Assembly (NCBI GenBank): GCA_009694045.1
Contig: SHVY01000025.1
Span: 1-45,609, forward strand
From: Alphaproteobacteria bacterium
GTDB lineage: Bacteria; Pseudomonadota; Alphaproteobacteria; SP197
DNA: 45,609 bases
Reading direction: 5' to 3'
Program-made: the position numbers and the translations under genes
The notes under the pieces: generated by a model
What the model was told of the DNA's origin: nothing
The model's input: only the letters and a program-made list of their open reading frames with translations
The model's database searches: none
Shown here: in pieces, positions 8,304 to 16,613 of the stretch
Layout: each line of letters opens with the position of its first letter
Position numbering within the stretch: the stretch's first letter is position 1

Positions 8304-9029
8304 ATGGGCAACGCGGAACGGGCTGTCCGCGTAGACTTGGCGGCGTGCTACCGTCTGGCCGCGCGGTTCGGCTGGGCGGACGTGATCTACACCCATATCT
8401 CGGCGCGGGTACCCGGCGAGGACGCGTTCCTCATGAACCCCTACGGCCTCGGCTTTCACGAGATTACCGCATCCAACCTGCTCAAGGTCGGCTTCGACGG
8501 CACCGTCCACACACCGTCGGAGCACGGCCTCAATCGCGCGGGATTCGTAATCCATGGCGGGCTTCTCGGCGCGCGCCCCGATCTCGCCTGCGTCCTCCAC
8601 ACCCATACCCGGGACGGGGTCGCGGTCTCCGCTCTGAAAGGCGGCCTGCTGCCGCTATCCCAATTCGCGATGTTCTATTGGGGCCGGGTCGCCTACCACG
8701 ACTACGAAGGCGCGGCGACCGATGAGGCCGAGCGCGTCCGGCTGGTAGCTGACCTGGGGCCGCATCGGATCATGATCCTGCGCAATCACGGTCTGATCAC
8801 GTGTGGGCGCACGATCGCCGAGGCCCTCGTCACCATGGACCAGATCAACAAGGCGTGCGCGGTCCAGATCGCGGCCATGCGGACCGGCGCCGAGTTGACC
8901 ATGCCGGGCGAGGACGCGTGCCGGCGCACCGAGGTCTATGCCAGCAACGACGGCCCGCCCGCGGGAGCCATGGAATGGGCCATGTTCCTTCGCACCCTCG
9001 ACCGCGAAGAGCCCGACTACAGAACGTAA
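8304..9029 (+). CDS. Class II aldolase/adducin family protein
   Basis: The 241-residue protein carries the class II aldolase/adducin fold. Its metal site is formed by His99 and His101 (LHTHT) and a later His (RNHGLITCG), with Glu73 (PSEHGLNR) as the likely acid/base. Family members include fuculose-phosphate aldolase and ribulose-phosphate epimerase. Close relatives of this subgroup (HISARVPGE, MNPYGLGFHEITASNL) are widespread but mostly uncharacterised. I chose ATG 8304, just downstream of the hydantoinase stop at 8293, because similarity to the family begins there. A TTG at 8268 would lengthen it by 12 residues and overlap the hydantoinase. Neither has a clear ribosome binding site. It converges on kup. 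Confidence 0.85.
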   Translation: MGNAERAVRVDLAACYRLAARFGWADVIYTHISARVPGEDAFLMNPYGLGFHEITASNLLKVGFDGTVHTPSEHGLNRAGFVIHGGLLGARPDLACVLHTHTRDGVAVSALKGGLLPLSQFAMFYWGRVAYHDYEGAATDEAERVRLVADLGPHRIMILRNHGLITCGRTIAEALVTMDQINKACAVQIAAMRTGAELTMPGEDACRRTEVYASNDGPPAGAMEWAMFLRTLDREEPDYRT

Positions 9030-9041
9030 ATTGGCCGGGAG

Positions 9042-10934
9042 TTAAATTTCGATCTGGGTACCGAGTTCGACGACGCGGCCAGGGGGAATGCGGAAATAGG
9101 CCGTGGCGCCGACCGCAAAGCTCGACAGCATGATGAACAACCGCTCCTGCCAGCGGGGCAGATCGGGGTGGGCCGATGGGATCAGGGATTCTCGACCCAG
9201 GAAGAACGACGCGTCGGAGACGTCCACCGGCAGGCCGTGACGTCGGCAAAGCTCCAGCACGCCCGGGACGTTGGGCGATTCCATGAAGCCGAACCGCGCG
9301 ACGACGCTGTGGAAGCCCTTACCAAGGCGCTCGACCTCCAGCCGCTGATCGGGCGGAACCCGGGGTACATCGAGCGTCTGAACGGTCATGAGCACGACCC
9401 GCTCGTGCAGAACCTTGTTGTGTTTCAGGTTGTGCAGCAGCGCGTTGGGAACGACCGCCGTGTTGGCGGTCATGAAGACGGCGGTGCCGGGCACCCGCAC
9501 CATGGTTTCGCGCAAGGTGGCCAGGAACACCTCGGTCGACATCATGCCTTCGTAGATGCGGCGGTAGAGCGCGCGCCGCCCGCGCCGCCAGGTGCCGATT
9601 ACGACGCAGCCGAAACCGGCGATAAGCAGGGGAATCCAGGCACCCTGGGGTATCTTGAGTAGCGCCGCCGTCAGCAGGCACACGTCGATCAGCAGAAAGG
9701 CTCCGAAGACGAGGACAGCAAGCAGGCGGCTCCATCCCCATAGCCAGCGGGCGACCATGCCCACGAGGATCGTGTCGATCGCCATGGCGCCAATCACCGA
9801 AACGCCGTAGGCGGCGGCCAGGGCATCGGAGGAGCGAAAGATCACGACCAGCGCGACGACACCCCCCATCATCAGCCAGTTGACCCAGGGCATGTAGACT
9901 TGGCCCGCCTCGGTCTCGGACGTGTGCAGGACCGTCATGCGTGGGATGTAGCCTAACTGTACCGCCTGGCGGGTGAGCGAGAAGGCACCGGAGATGACGG
10001 CCTGGGAGGCGATGACCGTGGCCGCGGTCGCGAGCAGGACGAGGGGCATGAGCGCCCAGTCGGGGGCGAGCAGAAAGAAGGGATGGGAGGCGGCGGACGG
10101 GTCGCCGAGGACCAGGGCGCCCTGCCCGAGGTAATTGAACAGGAGGCCGGGGAGGACGAGACCCAGCCAGGCCGCGCGGATCGGGGCGCGACCGAAATGG
10201 CCCATGTCGGCATAGAGCGCCTCGGCCCCGGTGACGGCAAGGAGGACGGAGCTCAGGACGCCGAAGCCTTGCCAGCCATGGGTCGCGAAGAAGGCGATGG
10301 CATAGGTCGGATCGATCGCCAGCAAGACGTGCGGCGCGGCCACGATCTCGACCAGCCCGAGGCCGCCGATCACCACGAACCACAATCCCATGATCGGGCC
10401 GAACAGTCGGCCCACGGCATGGGTGCCGCGCGACTGCAGCACGAAGAGGGCGATCAGGATGCCGAGCGCCACGGGAACCACCCAGGACTCGAGGGCCGGC
10501 GTGACCACGGTCAGGCCCTCGACAGCACTGAGAACCGAGATCGCCGGGGTAATGAGCCCGTCGCCGCCGAACAACGACAGGCCAAGCACCGACAGCACAA
10601 CGATTATGATCCGGCTGCGGGGATAGTGGGTGGCGCTGCGCAAGGCGAGGACAGCCAGGGAAAGAACGCCGCCTTCGCCCTTGTTGTCGGCACGTAGCAC
10701 CAGCAGGACGTATTTCAGCGTGACGATGATGATCAGGGCCCAGATCACCAGGGACAAGACCCCGAGAACGAAGGGTTCGTCGACTCCGTCCGCGCCGACC
10801 CCGGCGAAGGCCTGCCGCAGGGTATAGAGCGGACTGGTGCCGATGTCGCCGTAGACGACTCCGACGGCACCGACGATCAACGTGGCGAGCTGGGCGCCCG
10901 GTTTGCCGTTGGCGGATGGTTCGGTGGAGCTCAC
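9042..10934 (-). CDS. kup: Kup-type low-affinity potassium/proton symporter
   Basis: This is a 630-residue inner-membrane protein of the KUP/HAK/KT family, which takes up K+ with protons. The conserved first helix region GAVGVVYGDIGTSPLYTLRQ (about 27-46) is diagnostic. About twelve hydrophobic segments follow to about residue 450, and then a cytoplasmic C-terminal domain with the usual VPR motif and a closing GRVVELGTQIEI. Length is normal. The start is a GTG at 10934 without a strong ribosome binding site. The gene is convergent with the aldolase gene (12 bases apart) and lies 19 bases downstream of the GFA-family gene on the same strand. The context is not obviously linked to its function. 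Confidence 0.95.
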   Translation of the reverse strand: MSSTEPSANGKPGAQLATLIVGAVGVVYGDIGTSPLYTLRQAFAGVGADGVDEPFVLGVLSLVIWALIIIVTLKYVLLVLRADNKGEGGVLSLAVLALRSATHYPRSRIIIVVLSVLGLSLFGGDGLITPAISVLSAVEGLTVVTPALESWVVPVALGILIALFVLQSRGTHAVGRLFGPIMGLWFVVIGGLGLVEIVAAPHVLLAIDPTYAIAFFATHGWQGFGVLSSVLLAVTGAEALYADMGHFGRAPIRAAWLGLVLPGLLFNYLGQGALVLGDPSAASHPFFLLAPDWALMPLVLLATAATVIASQAVISGAFSLTRQAVQLGYIPRMTVLHTSETEAGQVYMPWVNWLMMGGVVALVVIFRSSDALAAAYGVSVIGAMAIDTILVGMVARWLWGWSRLLAVLVFGAFLLIDVCLLTAALLKIPQGAWIPLLIAGFGCVVIGTWRRGRRALYRRIYEGMMSTEVFLATLRETMVRVPGTAVFMTANTAVVPNALLHNLKHNKVLHERVVLMTVQTLDVPRVPPDQRLEVERLGKGFHSVVARFGFMESPNVPGVLELCRRHGLPVDVSDASFFLGRESLIPSAHPDLPRWQERLFIMLSSFAVGATAYFRIPPGRVVELGTQIEI

Positions 10935-10953
10935 GTGGACTTAGGGGCGACCG

Positions 10954-11370
10954 TCAGACAACGGTCGCCTGCGGCAATCCGTCGCCGATTTCAAACCACG
11001 GAACCTTCGAGCCGACGAAAATATGCCGCGCGGGAACGGGCACCTCGGCATGGTCGGGCCAGTCGATGGTCCCAGGGGTGAAGTAGCGGATGTCGGGTCT
11101 GGCGTCGTCGTCGATGAACATCTGGCAACCGCAGGTCTTGCAAAAGAAGCGGTGGACCGGGGGCGAGCTGTCGAAACGCGCAAGATTCGCCTCGCCCTTT
11201 TCGACGATCAAATGGGCCCGATCGACCGTGGCGTAGGTCGCGAACACAGTCCCGTGGCAGCGCCGGCACATGGAGCAATGGCAATGGTAGAGCTCGCGCG
11301 GCACGGCGGTCACCTGGAAGCGCACGGATCCACACTGGCAATGGCCCGCGAGCGGCTTGAACGACGGCAT
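10954..11370 (-). CDS. GFA/CENP-V family zinc protein (formaldehyde-activating-enzyme-like)
   Basis: This is a 138-residue protein of the glutathione-dependent formaldehyde-activating enzyme (GFA) family. Zinc-binding cysteines occur as CQCGSVRF (12-19), HCHCSMCRRCHG and CKTCGCQMF. The founding member (Gfa of Paracoccus) was proposed to speed formation of S-hydroxymethyl-glutathione, but most members have no proven role. GGGGGAG lies upstream of the ATG at 11370. It follows the EamA gene, with 24 bases between the stop of that gene and this start, so the two may be co-transcribed. Formaldehyde handling would suit the possible N-demethylase at 390-2348, but the distance makes that only a suggestion. 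Confidence 0.85.
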   Translation of the reverse strand: MPSFKPLAGHCQCGSVRFQVTAVPRELYHCHCSMCRRCHGTVFATYATVDRAHLIVEKGEANLARFDSSPPVHRFFCKTCGCQMFIDDDARPDIRYFTPGTIDWPDHAEVPVPARHIFVGSKVPWFEIGDGLPQATVV

Positions 11371-11394
11371 GGCGGTACTCCCCCGAGGATTGGC

Positions 11395-12255
11395 TCAGCC
11401 CTGGCCCGCGAGCACGGCCACCGAGCCGAAGACGATTACGATGCCCAGCCACTGTAAGGCAACCACCCGTTCGCGGAACACCGCCCAGGCTAAAAACGTG
11501 GTCACGGCGCCAAACACCGAACTGGTGACGGCGGCGATCGCCGGATCATCGGTGCGGCCCCCGCCATAAAAGAAGAAGACCCCGGCGGAGTCGAGCGTAG
11601 CCTGGACGACGAGAAGCGGCCACCACCGGATGGGCAGACGGGGTCGTTCGCGGGCGATGACGAACAGAAGCAGGAGCGCGACCAGGCTGATGGGCCGGGT
11701 GGCCCACAGGGCGGCGTCGGCCCCATAGGCGCGGGCGGCGGATTGACCGATGACGACCCAGACCGTGTAGGCGAGACAGCAGGCGACCGCGATGGCGACG
11801 CTGCGCATGAAGAACCGCCGGTCCCGGCCGGCTTCGACGGGATTTTCGCCGACCACGGCGACGACCACGGCCCCGGCGATCGCCGTGGCCATCGCCGCCC
11901 ATTGCAGCGCGCCAGGCTCGGCCCCCTGCAGCCACAACCAACCCACCACCAGCACCGGGTGTACAGCGATGATCGGTGCGACGACGCCAATGGGTCCTCT
12001 GGCGAAGCCCCAGTAGAGCAGAAGGATGGACACTGTCGTCGCGATGCCGTGCACGCCGAGGAGCCAAAGCTGGTCCCTGGGCCAATCGGTTGCCGGAGGG
12101 TCAAGGACCATCCACAGAGTGATTCCCGCGGTGCCGACCAGGAACGTGGCAAGCAGGGAACACTTCGGCCCGATCGCCCGTCCGCTGCGGCTGGCGATCA
12201 GGTCAGCCAAACCGAAACTGAGGGAACAGAGGGTGCCCCAAACGGCTGCATTCAC
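11395..12255 (-). CDS. EamA/DMT-superfamily transporter
   Basis: The 286-residue membrane protein has about ten hydrophobic helices in two related halves (about 1-140 and 150-286), the layout of EamA drug/metabolite transporters. The first helix, with GTLCSLSFGLADLIASR, and the closing helix, LQWLGIVIVFGSVAVLAGQ, are typical. Substrate is unknown; the family exports amino acids, nucleobases and many metabolites. The start is GTG 12255. It is divergent from the PhyH-type dioxygenase gene across 99 bases. Confidence 0.85.
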   Translation of the reverse strand: MNAAVWGTLCSLSFGLADLIASRSGRAIGPKCSLLATFLVGTAGITLWMVLDPPATDWPRDQLWLLGVHGIATTVSILLLYWGFARGPIGVVAPIIAVHPVLVVGWLWLQGAEPGALQWAAMATAIAGAVVVAVVGENPVEAGRDRRFFMRSVAIAVACCLAYTVWVVIGQSAARAYGADAALWATRPISLVALLLLFVIARERPRLPIRWWPLLVVQATLDSAGVFFFYGGGRTDDPAIAAVTSSVFGAVTTFLAWAVFRERVVALQWLGIVIVFGSVAVLAGQG

Positions 12256-12312
12256 GCTAGGATTTCCCGATTAACCTTGACCGCGGAGCAGCTTAGCGGC
12301 GATGGGGAAAGT

Positions 12313-12327
12313 CCGATAGGGTATCGG
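12313..12327. promoter_or_regulatory. Perfect 6-3-6 palindrome upstream of PhyH-type dioxygenase
   Basis: CCGATA-GGG-TATCGG is a 15-base perfect inverted repeat ending 27 bases before the ATG at 12355, within the 99-base gap shared with the divergent EamA gene. Size and position suit an operator or a leader hairpin for the dioxygenase gene. Function is inferred from position alone. Confidence 0.4.
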
Positions 12328-12354
12328 CGGCCCAGGGATTGCAGAGCCATCGGC

Positions 12355-13227
12355 ATGATCAGAGCAAGCGCCCAATCGTTCGACGTGCCCAAGACCATGA
12401 CCGTTGAGCATGTGCGCGACTACTGGCGCCATGGCTACGCCATCGTGCGCGGCGTGTTCACGCCGGCGGATATGGCCGCCGCATTCGACCGGACGCATGC
12501 GGAGGGAACCGCCTACCCGCGAAGCTACCGGAACGGCAACACGTTCTTTCGCCAGGCGAACGACGCCAATCTGGGTCGCGTGCTGCGCATGGTGCAGTGG
12601 CCGTCCTATGTCGACTCCGCGTTGGACCGGGTGCGAACCGATCCGCGTCTGCTGGCGATCGTCGCGCCCCTCATCGGGCAGGACGTGAAGCAGATCATCA
12701 ACCAGATGCACTGGAAGACCCCGGGCGCCGCCGCGACCGAGTTCGGCTATCACCAGGACATCCGCTTCCGGCGGCCCCGCGAGGCCTACCGGGACCCGCT
12801 GCACTCTTACGTCCAAACGGGGATCGCCATCGATCCGCATGGCCGCTGGAACGGCTGCCTGACGGTCTATCCCGGCAGCCATCGGCTGGGTGAATTGGCC
12901 CTTGGCGGTGACGGCCGGATCATGGAGCGATCGACGAGCGCCGCGGACCTGAAGAACGCGGGGCTGGACCCGGGCGTGGTGGTCGACGTGGAACTGCAAC
13001 CCGGTGACGTTGCCCTGTGGAACCTCTTTACGGTGCACGGCTCGCGCACCAACCGATCGGCGATCGACCGGCGTTTCTATCTGAATGGCTATGTCCGTGC
13101 CCCTGATTGCGATCGCAGCGCCTGGACCTTCCGGGGCGGCAATCCCTGCCCCCTGGGCGATCCCGTGCTGATCCACTACGAAGACCTGCTCCGGAACCCC
13201 GAACCCCACTTCGTCGAGGTCGGCTAG
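12355..13227 (+). CDS. Phytanoyl-CoA dioxygenase (PhyH) family protein
   Basis: This is a 290-residue non-haem iron, 2-oxoglutarate-dependent oxygenase of the PhyH family. The iron triad is His133 and Asp135 (YHQDIRF) with His228 (TVHGSRTNRS), followed by an arginine pair near 239-240 for 2-oxoglutarate. It hydroxylates an unactivated carbon; the substrate is not evident. PhyH relatives include ectoine hydroxylase, and the convergent neighbour resembles an ectoine-breakdown deacetylase, but I see no other ectoine genes. ATG 12355 is chosen over the in-frame ATG 12397 because the palindrome and leader lie upstream of it; neither has a strong ribosome binding site. Its TAG stop overlaps the TAG of the opposite gene in one CTAG. 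Confidence 0.87.
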   Translation: MIRASAQSFDVPKTMTVEHVRDYWRHGYAIVRGVFTPADMAAAFDRTHAEGTAYPRSYRNGNTFFRQANDANLGRVLRMVQWPSYVDSALDRVRTDPRLLAIVAPLIGQDVKQIINQMHWKTPGAAATEFGYHQDIRFRRPREAYRDPLHSYVQTGIAIDPHGRWNGCLTVYPGSHRLGELALGGDGRIMERSTSAADLKNAGLDPGVVVDVELQPGDVALWNLFTVHGSRTNRSAIDRRFYLNGYVRAPDCDRSAWTFRGGNPCPLGDPVLIHYEDLLRNPEPHFVEVG

Positions 13228-14216
13228 GCCGCCACGTCGCGGGCGAGGTGGGCGAGGCAGTCGCCACGCTCGACCCGGGCGGGGTGGCGGCGGCAGACGA
13301 CCAAGCCGTCGGCGCGGAAGCGGACCTGGACCGGCTCGCGCGCCGGATTGTCCACGAAGTGAATGAGGCCGCAGGCGTCGCTGGAACGCACGCTATCCCC
13401 GAGTACGGCTTGCGGTTCGAACAGTCCGGCCTCGGGGCAAAAGACGTAAAAATCGTTCGTAGGGATCTCCATTAGCCGGCTGTTGGCGGGCTTCGCCCCG
13501 TTCGCCGGCAGGATGCCGAGATGGCGCAACGCGTTCTCGATGCCGGACCGCACGATCGCGACACCGCCCCGCGCCACGGTGCCGCCGCCGCCGAACTCGC
13601 CCGAGACGGCCGCGACCCCGCGTTTGGCGGCCGCGACCTCGGCCATGCGCAAATCGACCGCGTCCCAGACGATGCTGATCGGCGCGCCGAACGCCGCGAG
13701 CAGCGACTTGGCGCGCGCGTCGGTCGTCGGGTCGCCGGATAGGCAAATCGAGGCGAAGGGCAGGTAATCCATCGACGTACCGCCGGAGTGGACGTCGATG
13801 AAGGCATCGGCCATGGGGAACAGGACGCTGTCGTAATAGTGCGCCATGGCGAAGGTCGGGGTCGCGTTGGGATCGCCGGGGAAGGCGCGGTTGAGGTTGC
13901 CCTCGTCGATCGGCGACGTGCGTACCCCGGCGAGCGCCGCGGCAACATTGGCCGTGGGCACGATGATCACCCGGCCGTGGATCGCCGACGGTTCCAATTC
14001 GCGGATCATGCGGCTGAGGACCACCTGGCCCTCGTACTCGTCGCCGTGGTTGCCAGCCATCAGCAGCGCGGTCGGGCCCCGGCCGTTGCGGATGACCGCG
14101 ATGGCCGTCGCCAGGTTGCCGTAGCCGGAGCGCGTGACCGAATGGGGCAGGTACAGCCAGCCGAACTGCTTGCCATCCCGTTCGAAGTCGATGTCGGTCC
14201 ATACGCGGGTCGTCAT
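13224..14216 (-). CDS. Succinylglutamate desuccinylase/aspartoacylase family deacylase (DoeB-like)
   Basis: The 330-residue zinc carboxypeptidase-fold enzyme has the metal motif GNHGDEYEG (His57, Glu60) and His143 (FIDVHSGG). The strings VRTSPIDEGNLNRAFPGD (98-115) and GEFGGGGTV are typical. The pattern is close to N2-acetyl-diaminobutyrate deacetylase (DoeB) of ectoine breakdown, but the other doe genes are not in view, so only an N-acyl amino acid deacylase role is safe. AGGGAG precedes the ATG at 14216. It follows the broken amidase gene by ten bases and probably ends a minus-strand operon that begins with liuC. It converges on the PhyH gene, sharing a 4-base overlap. Confidence 0.85.
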   Translation of the reverse strand: MTTRVWTDIDFERDGKQFGWLYLPHSVTRSGYGNLATAIAVIRNGRGPTALLMAGNHGDEYEGQVVLSRMIRELEPSAIHGRVIIVPTANVAAALAGVRTSPIDEGNLNRAFPGDPNATPTFAMAHYYDSVLFPMADAFIDVHSGGTSMDYLPFASICLSGDPTTDARAKSLLAAFGAPISIVWDAVDLRMAEVAAAKRGVAAVSGEFGGGGTVARGGVAIVRSGIENALRHLGILPANGAKPANSRLMEIPTNDFYVFCPEAGLFEPQAVLGDSVRSSDACGLIHFVDNPAREPVQVRFRADGLVVCRRHPARVERGDCLAHLARDVAA

Positions 14217-14226
14217 GGGGTTCTCC

Positions 14227-15655
14227 CTAAAGCTTGGGGCGCGAGGCGGCGTCGTGCATCCAAGGCCGCGCCCGCTCGTAGGCCGCGGCGGCCCGGAACA
14301 CCCGTGCATCGTCGTAGGAACGCGCGACGATCTGGATGCCGGTGGGCACGCCGTTGCCCGCGAGGCCGGACGGTACGCTGATCACCGGGAGCTGGCCAAG
14401 CATATTGAAGGGATTGGTCATGTACCACATGCGCGGATTCACCCGCCGACCGTTGATGAAGAAATCCAGGTTGGTGGGGTCGTGATCGGCGGCGCCGAGG
14501 GCAAAGCCGTGGTGGGGCAGATCAGCACCTGATGGCGGTCCAGGATCGGGCGAGCTGGCTGTACATCTCGGCCTGAATGCGCGGCGCACCTCCCCCATGT
14601 CGCGAAGGGAAACGTGGGTGCTGATGTCGCTGCGCTGCCGGTAGTAGTCGGAGAATTCGTAGCGGTGGCGGAGGAGGAACCCCTCCGCAACCGAGGCAAA
14701 GCCGGCGCTGGAATGGGCTAGGAACCCAGCGAACGTGGCCGACGTCCATGGAATGTCGACGGCCTCTACCTTGCAGCCGAGGGAGCGGAAGACGTCGAGG
14801 GTCGCGTGGGTGTTGGCGATCACCTCCGGATCGACCTCGAAGTACCCGAGGGTCAGGGAATGGGCGGCCTTCCAACCCTTGATCGGCCCGAGGCGCGCTG
14901 GATCGAGGACCGTCAGTTTGGGTCGCAGGGCGTGATGTCCTGGTCGTAGGGTCCCGCCATGGTGTTCTGCATCAGGATCGTGTCGCCTACCGTGCGGGTG
15001 ATCGGTCCATAGGCGCTGTAGCTGTCGAAGTTCCACCCCGCGTCTTGGGGATTGCGGCCGAACGGCGGCTTGAAGTCCACGACCCCGCAGCACGAGGCGG
15101 GAATGCGGATCGATCCGCCGTAGTCGGAGCCGGTGGCGAACGTCGTGGCACCGGCCGCCACCGCGGCGCCCGATCCGCCCGAGGAACCCCCAGGGCTGAA
15201 ATCCGGATTCCACGGGTTGCGCGTGATGCCCCAGAGCGGCTGTGGGTGACGGCCGCGGAGCCGAACTCCGGCGTCGTCGTGCGGGCATGAACGATGCCTC
15301 CCGCCCGCAGCAAGCGCTCGACCACCGCGAGCGTGGCGGTGTCCCGATGTTTCGCGAACACGCGGCTGCCGTGCGTGGTGATTTCGCCCCTGATGGGCGA
15401 GTCATCCTTGACCGCCAACGGCAAGCCCTCCAGCTTCCGCACTCGGCCATCGGTCTTCATGTACCGGGCTTCGGCCTGGCGTGCTTGGGCGAGCGCGCGA
15501 TCCTCATGGGTGAAGGTGAAGGCGTTGATGCGCGGCTGCACCGCATAGCCACGATCGATGATCGCCTGCATCAGTTCGACGGGCGAAAGGGTGAGCGCCT
15601 TGAATCGCCGCAGTGCCTCGGTGGCGGGCAGATAGCAGAGCTCGAGATCGGACAT
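14227..15655 (-). pseudogene. Amidase (amidase-signature family) with five apparent -1 frameshifts
   Basis: Conceptually joined, the segments form a full amidase-signature enzyme of about 475 residues. It has the catalytic Lys in GLPLAVKDD, the Gly/Ser loop GGSSGGSGAAVAAG with the cis-Ser, and the nucleophile motif [13 protein letters not shown]. It closes with LPVISVPSGLAGNGVPTGIQ. The reading frame moves five times, each time as if one base were missing: near 15238, 14929, 14575, 14547 and 14500. All sites are in G/C stretches, and protein similarity continues across each. The ATG at 15655 and the TAG at 14227 are ordinary. The cause is either real decay or systematic homopolymer undercalling in this stretch; neighbours on both sides are intact. 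If repaired it would be a cytoplasmic amide hydrolase of unknown substrate. Confidence 0.8.
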
Positions 15656-15695
15656 GGGTATACCCCCGGAAGGGGCTCAGATTCGCGAAGCGTGG

Positions 15696-16610
15696 TTAAG
15701 AGGAAGAAACCGCCGGGCGACCCTTGGCGCGGGCCAGCTTGGAGGAGGGCGGACGGTCAAGGGCATCGGCGGCGAACCAGGAGGCGGCGATGAGGCGGTC
15801 GAGGTCCACACCGGTCGCGATACCCAATCCATTTAACATGTAGACCACGTCCTCGGTCGCCACGTTGCCGGTGGCGCCCCGGGCGTAGGGGCAGCCGCCA
15901 AGGCCGCCGACCGAGGCGTCGATGGTCGCCAGTCCGAGGTCGAGGACGGCGAGCAGGTTGGCCAGGGCCTGACCGTAGGTGTTGTGGAAGTGGGCGGCGA
16001 GCCTGGCGATGGGCACGGCGGCCGCGACGGCCTCGACCATGGCGCGTGCCTTCCCGGGCGTGCCGACTCCGATGGTGTCGCCCAGGCTCACTTCGTAGCA
16101 GCCCATGGCGACGAGGGCGGCGGCGACGGCGGCCACGGCCTTGACCGGTACCGCGCCCTGGTACGGGCAACCGAGGACGCAGGAGACGTAACCGCGTACC
16201 GGCACAACGGCGGCGCGGGCCGCGTCGCAGACCGGGCGGAAGCGGTCCAGGCTCTCGGCGATTCCGCAGTTGATGTTCTTCTGGCTGAACGCCTCGGAAG
16301 CGGCGGCGAACACGGCCACCTCGTCGACCCGAGCGGTGAGAGCCGCGCCAAGTCCCTTGAGGTTCGGGGTCAGCGCGGTGTAGCGGACCCCGGGTTTGCG
16401 GTTGATCAGGCGGAAGACCTCGGCGCTGTCCGCCATCTGCGGCACCCACTTGGGGGAAACGAAGCTACCGGCCTCGATGACGGAAAGCCCGGCGTCGGCA
16501 AGTCGGTCGATCAGTTGGGCCTTGGTCGCGGCGGGAAGGTGGTGGGGTTCGTTCTGCAGGCCGTCCCGGGGGCCGACCTCGACGAGGGTGACGCGGGCGG
16601 GGTAAGGCAC
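15696..16610 (-). CDS. liuE: Hydroxymethylglutaryl-CoA lyase
   Basis: This is a 304-residue DRE-TIM metallolyase. It has EVGPRDGLQNE at the N-terminus (divalent metal and substrate site), metal-binding HFHN in the second half and the HMG-CoA lyase signature GGLGGCPYARGATGNVATED, which carries the active-site Cys. It cleaves HMG-CoA to acetyl-CoA and acetoacetate, the last step of leucine breakdown. The start is GTG 16610, three bases after the stop of the carboxylase subunit gene, so translation is probably coupled. The amidase gene follows 40 bases downstream. Confidence 0.95.
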   Translation of the reverse strand: MPYPARVTLVEVGPRDGLQNEPHHLPAATKAQLIDRLADAGLSVIEAGSFVSPKWVPQMADSAEVFRLINRKPGVRYTALTPNLKGLGAALTARVDEVAVFAAASEAFSQKNINCGIAESLDRFRPVCDAARAAVVPVRGYVSCVLGCPYQGAVPVKAVAAVAAALVAMGCYEVSLGDTIGVGTPGKARAMVEAVAAAVPIARLAAHFHNTYGQALANLLAVLDLGLATIDASVGGLGGCPYARGATGNVATEDVVYMLNGLGIATGVDLDRLIAASWFAADALDRPPSSKLARAKGRPAVSSS

Positions 16611-16613
16611 GCT

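Noticed and set aside
6436-8334. 632-codon plus-strand frame over the SDR and hydantoinase
   Set aside because: It runs antisense to the SDR and then out of frame through the hydantoinase, whose zinc ligands are all in the other frame.
12355-14216. Ectoine hydroxylation/degradation locus (PhyH as EctD, deacylase as DoeB)
   Set aside because: No ectABC, doeA, doeC or doeD is visible, and the dioxygenase shows only general PhyH motifs, so the link is too weak to call.
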